Translations under genes and position numbers: made by a program
DNA from: Silicimonas sp.
GTDB taxonomy: Bacteria > Pseudomonadota > Alphaproteobacteria > Rhodobacterales > Rhodobacteraceae
Direction of reading: 5' to 3'
NCBI GenBank assembly: GCA_022826385.1
Contig: JAJDUZ010000005.1
Span: 1-49,377 of the forward strand
DNA length: 49,377 nucleotides
The notes under the pieces: generated by a model
Told to the model about the DNA's origin: nothing
Seen by the model: only the letters and a program-made list of their open reading frames with translations
The model's database searches: none
Shown: positions 8,776 to 18,362 of the stretch, in pieces
How positions within the stretch are numbered: the stretch's first letter is position 1
How the letters are laid out: each line of letters begins with the position of its first letter

Positions 8776-10011
8776 ATGCGGCTGCTTTCGATCCTCACAG
8801 CTATGGCGGTGGTTCTGGTGCTGTTTTTCCTGGTTTTCCAACGCGAAGACCTTTTGGAATTCGCCGGAGTGACCACGGCCGCCGAACCCGTCGAAGAACC
8901 GGTGCAAGAGACCAAGGCCGAAAGCATGGCCAACGGCAAAAGCGCTGTTTCAGTTGTGGCCCTGAAAAGCGAAGCGCGCACCGTGGACGGGGCTGTGATC
9001 CTGCGCGGGCGCACAGAAGCAATCCGACAGGTGGATGTCCGTGCGGAAACGACCGGGTTGGTCATCAGCGAGCCGCTCCGTCGCGGGGAAATGATCGAAG
9101 AAGGCCAACTGATGTGTTCGCTTGATCCGGGCACACGCCAGATCGCCCTCGATGATGCGCGCGCACGCTTCCAGGAAGCCGAAGCCCGCCTGCCCGAGGC
9201 GGAGGCGCGTCTGGCCGAAGCAGAAGCCCGCTTGGCCGAGGCTGAGATCAACGACCGGGCCGCCTCGCGCCTGTCCGAAGGTGGTTTTGCCTCGGAAACG
9301 CGGGTTGCCTCCACCACCGCCGCCGTGGAAGCGGCCCGTGCGGGCGTACAATCGGCGAAATCCGGCGTAACCGGTGCAGAAGCTGGCGTGAAATCGGCGG
9401 CGGCTTCGGTTGCCTCGGCCGAGAACGAGCTTGAAAAGCTGGAAATGCGCGCACCGTTCTCGGGACTTCTCGAGTCCGACACAGCCGAAATCGGGTCACT
9501 CCTACAACCCGGCTCACTTTGTGCTACCATCATCCAACTCGATACGATCAAATTAGTCGGTTTTGTCCCCGAGACGCTTGTTGACCGGGTTGAAATCGGA
9601 GCTCGTGCCGGGGCACGTCTCTCATCGGGACGTGAGGTCGTGGGGGAGGTCACATTCATCAGCCGCTCGGCCGATCCCACGACCCGCACCTTCCGCGTCG
9701 ATGTGGAAGTCGACAACGCGGACCTGTCGATCCGGGACGGCCAGACAGCCGAGATCGGCATTCAGGCCGACGGAGAGACCGCGCATCTCTTGCCGCAATC
9801 CGCCCTGACACTGGATGACGCTGGCCAGCTTGGCGTGCGCGTGGTGGAAGACGGACGCGCTGGCTTCGCACCTGTCTCGGTTCTGCGGGACACGCAGGAT
9901 GGCATCTGGATCACCGGACTGGCGCAAGAATCCGACGTCATCGTCGTAGGACAGGAATTCGTCACGGACGGTGTCGAGGTCGAGGTCAGTTACCGGGAGG
10001 CCAACCAATGA
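8776..10011 (+). CDS. Efflux RND transporter periplasmic adaptor subunit
   Basis: A 411-residue membrane fusion protein linking an inner membrane RND pump to an outer membrane channel. It starts with an N-terminal membrane anchor (residues 4-22). A barrel and lipoyl half follows, then an unusually regular coiled-coil hairpin (repeats of EAEARLAEAEARL and a returning alanine-rich helix, about residues 125-225), the second lipoyl half (MRAPFSGLL) and beta-barrel domains. The stop overlaps the pump's ATG by four bases, so the two are translationally coupled. No TolC-like channel gene is nearby. Confidence 0.92.
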   Translation: MRLLSILTAMAVVLVLFFLVFQREDLLEFAGVTTAAEPVEEPVQETKAESMANGKSAVSVVALKSEARTVDGAVILRGRTEAIRQVDVRAETTGLVISEPLRRGEMIEEGQLMCSLDPGTRQIALDDARARFQEAEARLPEAEARLAEAEARLAEAEINDRAASRLSEGGFASETRVASTTAAVEAARAGVQSAKSGVTGAEAGVKSAAASVASAENELEKLEMRAPFSGLLESDTAEIGSLLQPGSLCATIIQLDTIKLVGFVPETLVDRVEIGARAGARLSSGREVVGEVTFISRSADPTTRTFRVDVEVDNADLSIRDGQTAEIGIQADGETAHLLPQSALTLDDAGQLGVRVVEDGRAGFAPVSVLRDTQDGIWITGLAQESDVIVVGQEFVTDGVEVEVSYREANQ

Positions 10012-13000
10012 CCGGCATCGTCGATTGGGCCGCGTCCCGGGCGCGGATGGTCATTGCCTTTATCATCCTGTCGATCCTGGCGGGTGTGTTCTCCTATGTT
10101 GGCCTTCCGAAAGAGGGCGAGCCGGATATCGAAATCCCGGCTGTTTTCGTCAGTGTGCCTTTCCCCGGCATCTCGGCCGAGGATTCCGAAAAGCTTCTGG
10201 TGAAGCCGATGGAAACCGAGCTGGCCGACCTCGACGGGCTCGACAGCATGCAAGGCACCGCCGCCGAAGGCTATGCCATCGTCGTGCTCGAGTTCGAGTT
10301 CGGCTGGGACAAGTCGCAGACGCTGGCCGATGTACGTGACGCGATGAACAAGGCCGAAGCCCAGTTTCCGGCGGGCGCCGAGCAATACACAATCGACGAA
10401 TTCAACTTCAGCGAATTCCCGATCATCATCGTGAACCTGACGGGCGCCCTGCCCGAACGCACTTTGTTGCGCGTCGCCAAAGACTTCCAGGACCGCCTTG
10501 AAGGGCTGGACGCGGTCCTTGAAGCCGCGCTTGCCGGGCACCGCGACGAGATGGTCGAGGTGGTGATCGACCCGCTGCGGCTTGAATCCTATAACGTGAC
10601 GGCGGGTGAGTTGATCAATGTCGTGGTCAACAACAACCAGCTTATCGCGGCGGGCGAGATCGAGACCGAGTCCGGTGCCTTCGCGGTCAAGATCCCGTCC
10701 TCCTTCGACGAGCAGACCGACATCTATGACCTGCCCGTCAAGACCGAGGGCGACCGCGTTATCACGCTCGGCGACATTGCCGACATCCGGCTGACCTTCG
10801 AAGACCGCGCAGGCACCGCGCGTTTCAACGGCGAGAACACCGTCGCCCTTCAGGTGGTGAAGCGCAAAGGCTTCAACATCATGGACACGGTGGCGCTGAT
10901 CGAGGCCGAGGTCGAGGCCGAACGCGCCACATGGCCGACCGAATTGCAGCAGGCAATCGAGGTCGGGACCTCGAACGACCAGTCGCGACAGGTGAGTTCG
11001 ATGGTCAGCCAGTTGGAAAGCTCGGTTCTGACCGCTGTCGCATTGGTGATGATCGTCGTTCTGGCCGCACTTGGGTCGCGCTCGGCCCTGTTGGTGGGCT
11101 TTGCGATCCCGACCTCGTTCCTCTTGTGCTTCGCGTTCCTCAACGTGATGGGCGTGCCGATCTCGAACATCGTGATGTTCGGCCTGATCCTGGCCGTGGG
11201 TATGCTGGTCGACGGCGCCATCGTGGTGGTCGAATACGCCGACAAGCGCATCAAGGAAGGCTCGGGCCCGATGACGGCCTATGTCGAGGCTGCCAAGCGC
11301 ATGTTCTGGCCGGTGGTCTCGTCCACCGCGACCACGCTTTGTGCCTTCCTGCCGATGCTCTTCTGGCCGGGTGTCCCGGGTGAGTTCATGGGCATGCTGC
11401 CCGTGACACTGATCTTCGTTCTCTCGGCGTCGCTGGTTGTGGCTCTGATCTATCTGCCGGTTGTCGGCGGTGTCGCTGGTCGGTTCAGCCGGTCGATTGA
11501 ACGGGTCTCGGCCGCGCTCAAGCGCTCGATGCCGTGGTATGTGCGCGTCGCGCTGGTGCCGGTCGCCCTCTTCGCGATGTTCACTTTTGCGATGCAGACG
11601 CTGAACCCGACCTATCTGACCGGCGGTGAAACCGCGTTGCCGATGTTCCTTGGCCCCATCGGATTCATCCTTGCGGCCACGATTTCATCCGTCGTCCTGG
11701 GCGCGGCCACGTTCGAACGCCCCTCCTCTCGTGTACAAACGGAAGGGCGCCGCAGCCTCTTCGGGCATTTCATCGCCTTGATCGCGGGCAACCCGATCAT
11801 GCCGATCGTCACCATCGCCGCCGTCGTCTTCTTCGTGATGAACGTCTTCAGCTACTTTGGCGAGAACAACAACGGCGTCGAGTTCTTCGTCGAAAGTGAA
11901 CCGGAGCAGGCGATCATCTATGTCCGCGCGCGCGGCAACCTTGGCCTGGCCGAGAAAGACGACATCGTCGCCCAAGTGGAAGAACTGACGCTTGGCGTGC
12001 CCGGCATCGACAGCGCCTTTGCCTTTGCGGGTGCGGGTGGCCTGAACGCCAACACAGGCGGCGCGGCTGGCCCCTCGGACAGCATCGGCCAAGTGCAGAT
12101 CGAACTGGTGCCGTGGGAAGACCGCGCGGCTTATGGCGCGGCCAACGACATCCCGATCGAACAACTCGACGGCGACATCGTGCTGGAAAACCTGCAGGCG
12201 CGTCTGGACCAGATCCCCGGCATCCGAACCGAGATCCTGAACCTTGCCCAAGGCCCGGCTTCGGCCAAGCCTGTTCACTTGCGGCTGAAAACCGACGACT
12301 GGGAAACTCTGATCGAAGCGACGTCCATCGCCCGCGCCCAGTTCGACGCGACGCCCGGCCTGATCGACGTGGAAGACAACCTGCCCCTGCCCGGCATCGA
12401 CTGGCAGATCGATGTCGATGTCGAGAAAGCCGGTCGCTATGGCGCCGACGTCGCCACCGTAGGCGGCATGGTGCAGCTTGTGACACGCGGCATCCTGCTG
12501 GACACGATGCGTGTCGACAGTTCGGACGAGGAGATCGACATCCGCGTGCGGCTCCCGGAAGCAGACCGCGTGCTGGCCACGCTCGACACGCTTAAAGTGC
12601 GGACCAATCAGGGCCTGATCCCGCTTTCCAACTTCATCACGCGTCAACCGGTGGCGCAACTCGCCCAGATCAACCGGATTGATCAGACGCGCTTCTTTGA
12701 TGTGAAGGCCGGTGTCGCCGACGGGTTGGTGAAACTGCAGAACGACAGCCTTGTTGACTTCGCCATCGCCCGCGAGATCGAGGAAGGCGACACGACCCGC
12801 TTTGAGGTCGTGACCCTGCTGAACGACGTGACGCAAGAGCAATACGACGACGCCGAAGACAGCCTGAAGCCGATCCCGGTCACCCCGAACGAGCGGATCG
12901 AAGTCTTGACCCAGTGGATCGAAGGCACCTCGCCCTTCCCGGGTGGTGTCGACTGGGAATGGACCGGCGATGCCGAGGATCAGGCCGAAAGTGCCGCCTT

Positions 13001-13703
13001 CCTGCAGGTCGGTTTCTCGGCCGCGCTTGGCCTGATGTTCATCATCCTGCTGGCCCAGTTCAACAGCTTTTATAACGCCGTTCTGGTGCTGCTAGCCGTC
13101 ATTCTCTCGACCACGGGGGTTCTGATCGGCATGCTGGTGATGAACCAGCCCTTCTCGATCATCATGACCGGGACCGGCATCGTTGCACTCGCGGGGATCG
13201 TGGTGAACAACAACATTGTTCTGATCGACACCTATCAGGAATACTCGAAATACATGCCGCGGATCGAGGCGATCATTCGCACCGCCGAAGCGCGTATTCG
13301 CCCGGTTCTGCTGACGACGATCACCACCATGGCCGGTCTCGCGCCGATGATGTTCGGCCTGAGCCTCGACTTCTTTGCCGGTGGGTACTCGATCGACAGC
13401 CCGACCGCGCTCTGGTGGAAGCAGCTGGCGACAGCGGTGGTCTTCGGTCTGGGGATCGCGACGGTGCTGACGCTGGTCTTCACGCCCTCGATGCTGGCGT
13501 TGCGGGTCTGGGCGTGGGTGATCGTGGCCAATGCGCTCAACTGGCTTTCGGCGCTGACGCGCGGGTCGCGCAGCCGGACAGCGCGCGACTGGGCACTGCG
13601 CCGCGCCGCCAAGCGCGTGAAGTCACAGGATTTCGTCTGGGATGTCGAGAACGACGTGACCGCGCCGGTGAAACCCAAGCCCGAGCTTCGGGCCGCCGAG
13701 TGA
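10008..13703 (+). CDS. Efflux RND transporter permease subunit, extended form
   Basis: A proton-driven inner membrane pump of the RND superfamily. At 1231 residues it is about 180 longer than AcrB-type pumps. Visible parts are the first transmembrane helix and periplasmic loop, TM2-TM6, and a second half ending in TM8-TM12. Where AcrB has the TM6-TM7 linker there are two additional hydrophobic stretches (about residues 510-530 and 545-570) before TM7 (about 596-618). In TM4 the usual aspartate pair is D402-G403, so one aspartate is kept. The TM10 lysine position lies in a run of three asparagines (about 1067-1069). The hydrophilic C-terminus is also longer. Substrate unknown. Confidence 0.92.
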   Translation: MTGIVDWAASRARMVIAFIILSILAGVFSYVGLPKEGEPDIEIPAVFVSVPFPGISAEDSEKLLVKPMETELADLDGLDSMQGTAAEGYAIVVLEFEFGWDKSQTLADVRDAMNKAEAQFPAGAEQYTIDEFNFSEFPIIIVNLTGALPERTLLRVAKDFQDRLEGLDAVLEAALAGHRDEMVEVVIDPLRLESYNVTAGELINVVVNNNQLIAAGEIETESGAFAVKIPSSFDEQTDIYDLPVKTEGDRVITLGDIADIRLTFEDRAGTARFNGENTVALQVVKRKGFNIMDTVALIEAEVEAERATWPTELQQAIEVGTSNDQSRQVSSMVSQLESSVLTAVALVMIVVLAALGSRSALLVGFAIPTSFLLCFAFLNVMGVPISNIVMFGLILAVGMLVDGAIVVVEYADKRIKEGSGPMTAYVEAAKRMFWPVVSSTATTLCAFLPMLFWPGVPGEFMGMLPVTLIFVLSASLVVALIYLPVVGGVAGRFSRSIERVSAALKRSMPWYVRVALVPVALFAMFTFAMQTLNPTYLTGGETALPMFLGPIGFILAATISSVVLGAATFERPSSRVQTEGRRSLFGHFIALIAGNPIMPIVTIAAVVFFVMNVFSYFGENNNGVEFFVESEPEQAIIYVRARGNLGLAEKDDIVAQVEELTLGVPGIDSAFAFAGAGGLNANTGGAAGPSDSIGQVQIELVPWEDRAAYGAANDIPIEQLDGDIVLENLQARLDQIPGIRTEILNLAQGPASAKPVHLRLKTDDWETLIEATSIARAQFDATPGLIDVEDNLPLPGIDWQIDVDVEKAGRYGADVATVGGMVQLVTRGILLDTMRVDSSDEEIDIRVRLPEADRVLATLDTLKVRTNQGLIPLSNFITRQPVAQLAQINRIDQTRFFDVKAGVADGLVKLQNDSLVDFAIAREIEEGDTTRFEVVTLLNDVTQEQYDDAEDSLKPIPVTPNERIEVLTQWIEGTSPFPGGVDWEWTGDAEDQAESAAFLQVGFSAALGLMFIILLAQFNSFYNAVLVLLAVILSTTGVLIGMLVMNQPFSIIMTGTGIVALAGIVVNNNIVLIDTYQEYSKYMPRIEAIIRTAEARIRPVLLTTITTMAGLAPMMFGLSLDFFAGGYSIDSPTALWWKQLATAVVFGLGIATVLTLVFTPSMLALRVWAWVIVANALNWLSALTRGSRSRTARDWALRRAAKRVKSQDFVWDVENDVTAPVKPKPELRAAE

Positions 13704-13718
13704 CCGACCAGTCCCCGT

Positions 13719-14627
13719 ATGACCCAACTGTCGCATAGCGCGTTTCTGGCGAGCCTCCCCGCCGAGACGCGCGGGCAGTTGACCGAGCTGAGCGACCGTC
13801 CGGGGCTGGTGCATCTCGCCCTGCATCTTGGCGCAATCGTGTGTCTTGCCGCTTGGGTGGCGATCGGGGCCGCGCTTTGGCCCCTCGCCCTTTGGCCGCT
13901 TGGTATCTTGATCGCCTTCCTCTTCACGCTGCAGCACGAGTGCACCCACAAGACCCCCTTTCGCACACCGTGGTTGAATGACGCCGTGGGCTTTGTCACG
14001 GGTGTGATCCTGATCCAACCCTTTCACTGGTTCCGCGCCTTCCACATGGCGCATCACCGCTTCACCAACGATCCCGAGCGCGACCCCGAGCTTGCAACAC
14101 CGAAGCCCCAGACGACGCTTGCGCTCATGCGTTATCTGAGTGGCGTGGACTATTGGTTCGGCAAGGCGCAGGTGCTTCTGCAGAACGCGAGCGGACGTGC
14201 AGATGGCGACTATATCTCGCCCCGGCAACGCGGTCGCATCACGCGGGAAGCGTGGGCGATGCTTGCAACATACGGGCTTCTTTGGCTGGCGTTTGGAAGC
14301 CTGCTTTTCTGGGTCTGGCTGTTGCCCTTCGCGCTTGGTATCCCGGTTCTGCGGCTCTACTTGCTGGCCGAGCATGCGCGGTGCCCCTCGGTCGCCAATA
14401 TGTTCGAGAACACGCGAACGACGCTGACCACCCGTGCCATACGCTGGCTGGCTTGGAACATGCCTTATCACGCCGAGCATCACGCTTGGCCGCAAGTGCC
14501 GTTTCACAAGCTTCCGGACGTGCACGCACTGGCCGAACCGCATCTGCAATCCGTCAGCGACGGCTATGGTCCGTTCACCCGGTCATATGTCGGCCATCTG
14601 AACCAGACCGCCGGCCAACGCCCCTAG
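13719..14627 (+). CDS. Fatty acid desaturase family protein
   Basis: A 302-residue integral membrane di-iron enzyme. It has the three histidine boxes of the membrane desaturase/hydroxylase superfamily: HECTH near residue 73, HMAHH near 109, and HAEHH near 250, with hydrophobic segments around 30-70 and 185-215. It would introduce a double bond or hydroxyl into a lipid chain, or act on a related hydrophobic substrate; the exact one cannot be told. It begins 15 bases after the RND pump and is probably co-transcribed, suggesting membrane composition and efflux are expressed together. The Shine-Dalgarno signal is weak. Its 3' end overlaps the convergent lipoprotein gene by four bases. Confidence 0.85.
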   Translation: MTQLSHSAFLASLPAETRGQLTELSDRPGLVHLALHLGAIVCLAAWVAIGAALWPLALWPLGILIAFLFTLQHECTHKTPFRTPWLNDAVGFVTGVILIQPFHWFRAFHMAHHRFTNDPERDPELATPKPQTTLALMRYLSGVDYWFGKAQVLLQNASGRADGDYISPRQRGRITREAWAMLATYGLLWLAFGSLLFWVWLLPFALGIPVLRLYLLAEHARCPSVANMFENTRTTLTTRAIRWLAWNMPYHAEHHAWPQVPFHKLPDVHALAEPHLQSVSDGYGPFTRSYVGHLNQTAGQRP

Positions 14628-15130
14628 AACACATCGCCCGCCACATAGAACAGCCGTGCCGCGATCGGGTCCAGAATGATCAACCCCTCGCTTTGACGGT
14701 CATAGGCCAGAATCGCACCGGGTCGGGTCATTGCCGTGCGCAGCGCGTCTTTGGCCATGTTGCTTTCAAGACAGGGAACCGACTGGGCCGCGGACGCCAA
14801 CACCTGCTTGCCAAAGATGCCATCGCCCGACAACAACATGGCATCGGTCAGATCATTGGGCGAATATCCCGCCATCTGGATCGCCGCGACGCGCCCCATT
14901 CGAAAGGCCCGCTTGGCATTCTCGGGGTCGCGCTGAACCGGCAGGCTGTCTTTTGGCTCGACAGCCTCAACCTTATAGATGGCGGCCGTGCAGCGCATGT
15001 GAGATTCGAAATAGATCGTGGTTCTCACATCGAACCAACGGATCAGACGACTGCGGCGATCAGCCTCGGCATCGCGCGCGCATGCGGTCAGAAGCGAAGC
15101 ACCAAGAATAACGAAAAGACAGAGCCGCAT
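14624..15130 (-). CDS. Hypothetical lipoprotein
   Basis: A 168-residue protein with a lipoprotein signal peptide (hydrophobic N-terminus, lipobox LTAC with Cys17). I do not recognise the mature domain. It is mixed alpha/beta in character, with two further cysteines (within HMRCTAA and VPCLE) that could pair in the periplasm. Convergent with the desaturase gene, overlapping by four bases. No operon partner. Confidence 0.7.
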   Translation of the reverse strand: MRLCLFVILGASLLTACARDAEADRRSRLIRWFDVRTTIYFESHMRCTAAIYKVEAVEPKDSLPVQRDPENAKRAFRMGRVAAIQMAGYSPNDLTDAMLLSGDGIFGKQVLASAAQSVPCLESNMAKDALRTAMTRPGAILAYDRQSEGLIILDPIAARLFYVAGDVF

Positions 15131-15317
15131 AGCGCCCCCAACCGGAAACGGGTGGCGTGTGTCACGTTCGGGCTAAGGCAACGTTAAGCGTGGCGAGCGA
15201 CAAGCGAAGTGGGACGGTGGGACGCGGTTTTGACGCGGCCTCGAAAACCGCCCCGACGCTCGGGAAACATCGAACCAAGGAAACAGGGACGAATGGACGA
15301 ACCGGGACAAGGAGACT

Positions 15318-15346
15318 CGGAAGCACGGAAGCACGGAAGCACGGAA
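15318..15346. repeat. Tandem repeat of CGGAAGCA, 3.6 copies
   Basis: The unit CGGAAGCA occurs three times in direct succession (15318, 15326, 15334), followed by a partial CGGAA and then A-rich sequence. The copies are perfect, so strand slippage could change the copy number. Confidence 0.85.
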
Positions 15347-15414
15347 AAATTAGCCAACAATTCACCGAATCCCCCAAGGATAAAGGGCGGTAGGGAGAGG
15401 GACGCTTCGGCTCG

Positions 15415-15434
15415 TTAAGGTTCATTAACCTTAA
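15415..15434. terminator. Perfect 8-bp A/T-rich hairpin after the ABC exporter
   Basis: TTAAGGTT (15415-15422) pairs with AACCTTAA (15427-15434) around a CATT loop, 20 bases past the exporter's stop codon on the reverse strand. It lacks a T-run and is only a weak terminator candidate; a protein-binding site is equally possible. Confidence 0.3.
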
Positions 15435-15454
15435 CAATCGGTTGTGATCGCCGA

Positions 15455-17266
15455 TCAGGCCGCCTGATCCTCGGCCGCCTGGCGATGCCAGAGCGAGGCA
15501 TAACGCCCCTCGCGCTGCAACAGATCGTCATGGGTGCCTTCCTCGACGATCTCGCCTTTCTCCAGCACCACGATCCGATCCGCATGGGCAATGGTCGACA
15601 GCCGGTGCGCAATCGTGATCACGGTCCGACCCTCGCCCATCGCCTGCAACTCGTTCTGAATCTCGGCTTCGGTCTCGGTGTCCAGCGCGCTCGTTGCCTC
15701 GTCCAGCAGCAGGATCGGCGGGTTCTTCAACAGCGTGCGTGCAATGCCAACGCGCTGCTTTTCGCCGCCCGAAAGCTTCAGCCCGCGTTCGCCCACGGCA
15801 GTCTCATAGCCTTCGGGCAACCCTTCGATGAACTCGTGGATCTTGGCCGCGCGCGCCGCTTCGATCACCTCGTCGCGCGTCGCTTCGGGCCGGCCATAGG
15901 CGATGTTGTAATAGACCGTGTCGTTGAACAGCACGGTGTCCTGCGGCACGACACCGATGGCCGAATGGAGGCTTTCCTGCGTGATGTCGCGGACATCCTG
16001 CCCGTCGATCTTCAACGCGCCACCGCCCACGTCATAGAAGCGGAAAAGAAGCCGTCCGATGGTGGATTTGCCCGATCCGGACGGGCCGACAATCGCAACC
16101 GTTTGCCCCGCGGGGACGTTGATCGAAACACCTTTCAGAATGGGCCGCACATCGTCGTATCCGAAGACAATATCCTCCAGCACCACCTCGCCCCCTTTCA
16201 CGTCAAGCGCGGGGGCGCCGGGCTTGTCTTTGACCTCGGCCGGTTGTTCCAGCAGGTCGAACATTTCCCCCATATCGACCAGCGACTGCCGGATCTCGCG
16301 ATAGACCGTGCCCAGGAAGTTGAGCGGCATGGTGATCTGGATCATGTAGGCGTTGACCATGACGAAATCACCCACGGTCAGCGTGCCGTTCTGCACACCG
16401 ATGGCCGCCATGACCATGACCGCCACCAGCCCGCCGGTAATCAGAAGCGATTGGCCGAAATTCAGGAAGGCCAGCGAATACGATGTCTTCAAAGCCGCCG
16501 CCACATAGCGCTCCATCGAGGCGTCATAGCGGTCGGCCTCGCGCTTCTCGGCCCCGAAATACTTGACCGTTTCGAAGTTCAGCAGACTGTCGATCGCCTT
16601 CTGATTGGCGTCCGTGTCCTGATCGTTCATCACCTTGCGGATCTTCACCCGCCACTCGGTGACAGCGAAGGTGAACCAGACATAAAGCCCGATCACCACG
16701 ACCACGACGGCCAGATACCAGACGTCGAAGACGACGGCGAGCACCGCGCCGATCATGACCAGTTCAAGGATCAGGGGACCGATCGAGAACAGCATGAAGC
16801 GCAACAGAAACTCGACGCCCTTCACGCCGCGTTCAATGATCCGCGAGAGCCCGCCGGTTTTTCGTGTGATGTGATAGCGCAACGAAAGCGCATGGATGTG
16901 CTGGAATGTCTCCAGCGCCAGCATCCGCAACGCCCGCTGCCCGACGGCGGCAAAGATCACGTCGCGCAGCTGCTGCATCCCAACCGACATCAGTCGCGCC
17001 ATGCCATAGGCGATGGTCACGCCAACGGCCCCAAGCGCCAGCATCCAACCGGCACCGCTGGCATCTTCGGCCAGCATGTCGACCGCAGCCTTATAGAAAA
17101 ACGGGGTCCCGACCGCGATCACCTTCGACAGGAACAGGGCCAGAAGGGCAAGAACCACGCGCCGTTTGACCCAAGCCAAATCCTCGGGCCAGAGGTATGG
17201 CGCAACCTTGCGGATCGTGCGCCAGCCGCTTTGTCGTTCTCGTTCGGAGGAATAGGTGTCGCTCAT
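15455..17266 (-). CDS. Atm1/HMT1-type ABC exporter, permease fused to ATPase
   Basis: A 603-residue half-transporter that should work as a homodimer in the inner membrane. Residues 30-320 form six transmembrane helices with the family's FETVKYFGAE and GDFVMVNAYMIQ motifs. The nucleotide-binding domain has Walker A GPSGSGKST, signature LSGGEKQR, Walker B ILLLDEATSALD and a switch histidine (TIAHRLSTI). The closest characterised relatives are mitochondrial Atm1 and bacterial NaAtm1, which export glutathione-linked sulfur or metal conjugates. The open frame begins at a TTG one codon earlier; the ATG at 17266 is the likelier start. Confidence 0.92.
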   Translation of the reverse strand: MSDTYSSERERQSGWRTIRKVAPYLWPEDLAWVKRRVVLALLALFLSKVIAVGTPFFYKAAVDMLAEDASGAGWMLALGAVGVTIAYGMARLMSVGMQQLRDVIFAAVGQRALRMLALETFQHIHALSLRYHITRKTGGLSRIIERGVKGVEFLLRFMLFSIGPLILELVMIGAVLAVVFDVWYLAVVVVVIGLYVWFTFAVTEWRVKIRKVMNDQDTDANQKAIDSLLNFETVKYFGAEKREADRYDASMERYVAAALKTSYSLAFLNFGQSLLITGGLVAVMVMAAIGVQNGTLTVGDFVMVNAYMIQITMPLNFLGTVYREIRQSLVDMGEMFDLLEQPAEVKDKPGAPALDVKGGEVVLEDIVFGYDDVRPILKGVSINVPAGQTVAIVGPSGSGKSTIGRLLFRFYDVGGGALKIDGQDVRDITQESLHSAIGVVPQDTVLFNDTVYYNIAYGRPEATRDEVIEAARAAKIHEFIEGLPEGYETAVGERGLKLSGGEKQRVGIARTLLKNPPILLLDEATSALDTETEAEIQNELQAMGEGRTVITIAHRLSTIAHADRIVVLEKGEIVEEGTHDDLLQREGRYASLWHRQAAEDQAA

Positions 17267-17369
17267 CAAGGTCTAGGTATGACGTTGAACCGGGAAACAC
17301 CAGACGTGACACAGGCGCTGGTGTCCCTTCGGGCACGTGGTATCGTTCGGCCAAACTCAAGGTAGCCCC

Positions 17370-18359
17370 ATGCGCGCGATCACCTATACCCGTTTCGGGG
17401 ACGCAAAAGATGTGCTGTCCCTCGAGGATATTGCCACGCCGGACCCGGGACCGGGCGAGGTGCGTGTCCGGCTGCACAGTTCGGGCGTCAATCCGTCAGA
17501 CATCCGCGCCCGGGCCGGCGGACGACCGGGCGTGACGGAACCGCCGTTTCCCAAGATCATTCCGCACAGTGATGGCGCCGGTGTCATCGACTCGGTTGGC
17601 GCGGGCACGGACCCGTCTCGCTTAGGCGAGCGCGTCTGGATCTGGAACGGTCAGTGGCAACGCGCGTTCGGAACGGCGGCCGAATATATCTGCCTGCCTG
17701 CCGCGCAAGCCGTTCCCCTGCCCGACACCGTTTCGTTCGAAGAAGGGGCGGTACTTGGCATTCCCGGCGTCACAGCGTTTCACACCGTCCTTTCGGGCGG
17801 ATCGGTTGCCGGGAAGACGCTTCTGGTGAGCGGCGGTGCAGGAACGGTCGCCCATCTTGCCATTCAGATCGCCGTTGCGTCTGGCGCAACGGTTCTGGCG
17901 ACAGCGCGCGGCGAGGCCGGGTTTGCCGAGGCCCGCGCGGCTGGTGCGAGCGCCGTTTTCGACTATCGAGATGACCACTTGGCCGACGCCGTTCTGGAGG
18001 AAACCAAGGGGCGTCCCATTGACCGGATCATTGAGGTAGAGTTCGGGCAGAACGTTGAAACCAATACAAAAATCATTGCGGAACGTGGCACGATTGTCGC
18101 CTATGGCTCGGCCCGCGACATGACGCCCACGCTGCCCTTCTATCCGTTGATGTTCAAAGCCGTGACAATTGAACTGGCCCTGATCTATCTGCTTACCCCA
18201 AGCGAGCGCGCCGCGGTGAACGCAAACATTCAAGCGTTTCTCAAGGGCAACAAGCTGGACATGCGTATCTCGCATGTGCTGCCGCTGGAGCAGTGCGCCG
18301 AAGCGCATGAGTTGATCGCCAGTGGCAACCGCACCGGCTCTGTGGTTCTGAAAATCTAG
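17370..18359 (+). CDS. NADPH:quinone reductase / zinc-independent alcohol dehydrogenase-like oxidoreductase
   Basis: A 329-residue medium-chain reductase of the quinone oxidoreductase type. It shows the catalytic GroES-like half (GVNPSDIRARAG, PHSDGAGVI) and a Rossmann half with VSGGAGTVAHLAIQIA for NADPH. The structural zinc cysteines of alcohol dehydrogenases are absent. An open frame starts 11 codons earlier, but the family N-terminus (MRAITYTRFG) and an AAGGTAG upstream favour 17370. It converges on the HxlR regulator with three bases between the stops. HxlR proteins often control such reductases in response to quinones or aldehydes, so a functional link is plausible but not shown. Confidence 0.88.
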   Translation: MRAITYTRFGDAKDVLSLEDIATPDPGPGEVRVRLHSSGVNPSDIRARAGGRPGVTEPPFPKIIPHSDGAGVIDSVGAGTDPSRLGERVWIWNGQWQRAFGTAAEYICLPAAQAVPLPDTVSFEEGAVLGIPGVTAFHTVLSGGSVAGKTLLVSGGAGTVAHLAIQIAVASGATVLATARGEAGFAEARAAGASAVFDYRDDHLADAVLEETKGRPIDRIIEVEFGQNVETNTKIIAERGTIVAYGSARDMTPTLPFYPLMFKAVTIELALIYLLTPSERAAVNANIQAFLKGNKLDMRISHVLPLEQCAEAHELIASGNRTGSVVLKI

Positions 18360-18362
18360 GCC

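Larger units (their letters stand above)
15131..15454. other. Intergenic region with an 8-base tandem repeat and a hairpin
   Basis: Over 300 bases between the lipoprotein start and the end of the ABC exporter. It holds the CGGAAGCA tandem repeat (15318-15346) and an A/T-rich hairpin (15415-15434). Short frames on both strands give repetitive translations typical of such simple repeats and are not credible genes. Confidence 0.5.

Noticed and set aside
15318..15346. CRISPR-like array
   Set aside because: The units are contiguous 8-mers without spacers; this is a simple tandem repeat.
15162..15437. 91-codon reverse ORF with repetitive sequence
   Set aside because: Its repetition comes from the 8-base tandem repeat; there is no ribosome binding site or family.
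15485..17365. A 626-codon forward frame
   Set aside because: Antisense to the Atm1-like exporter; its composition (many His, Arg and Gln) is typical of a shadow.
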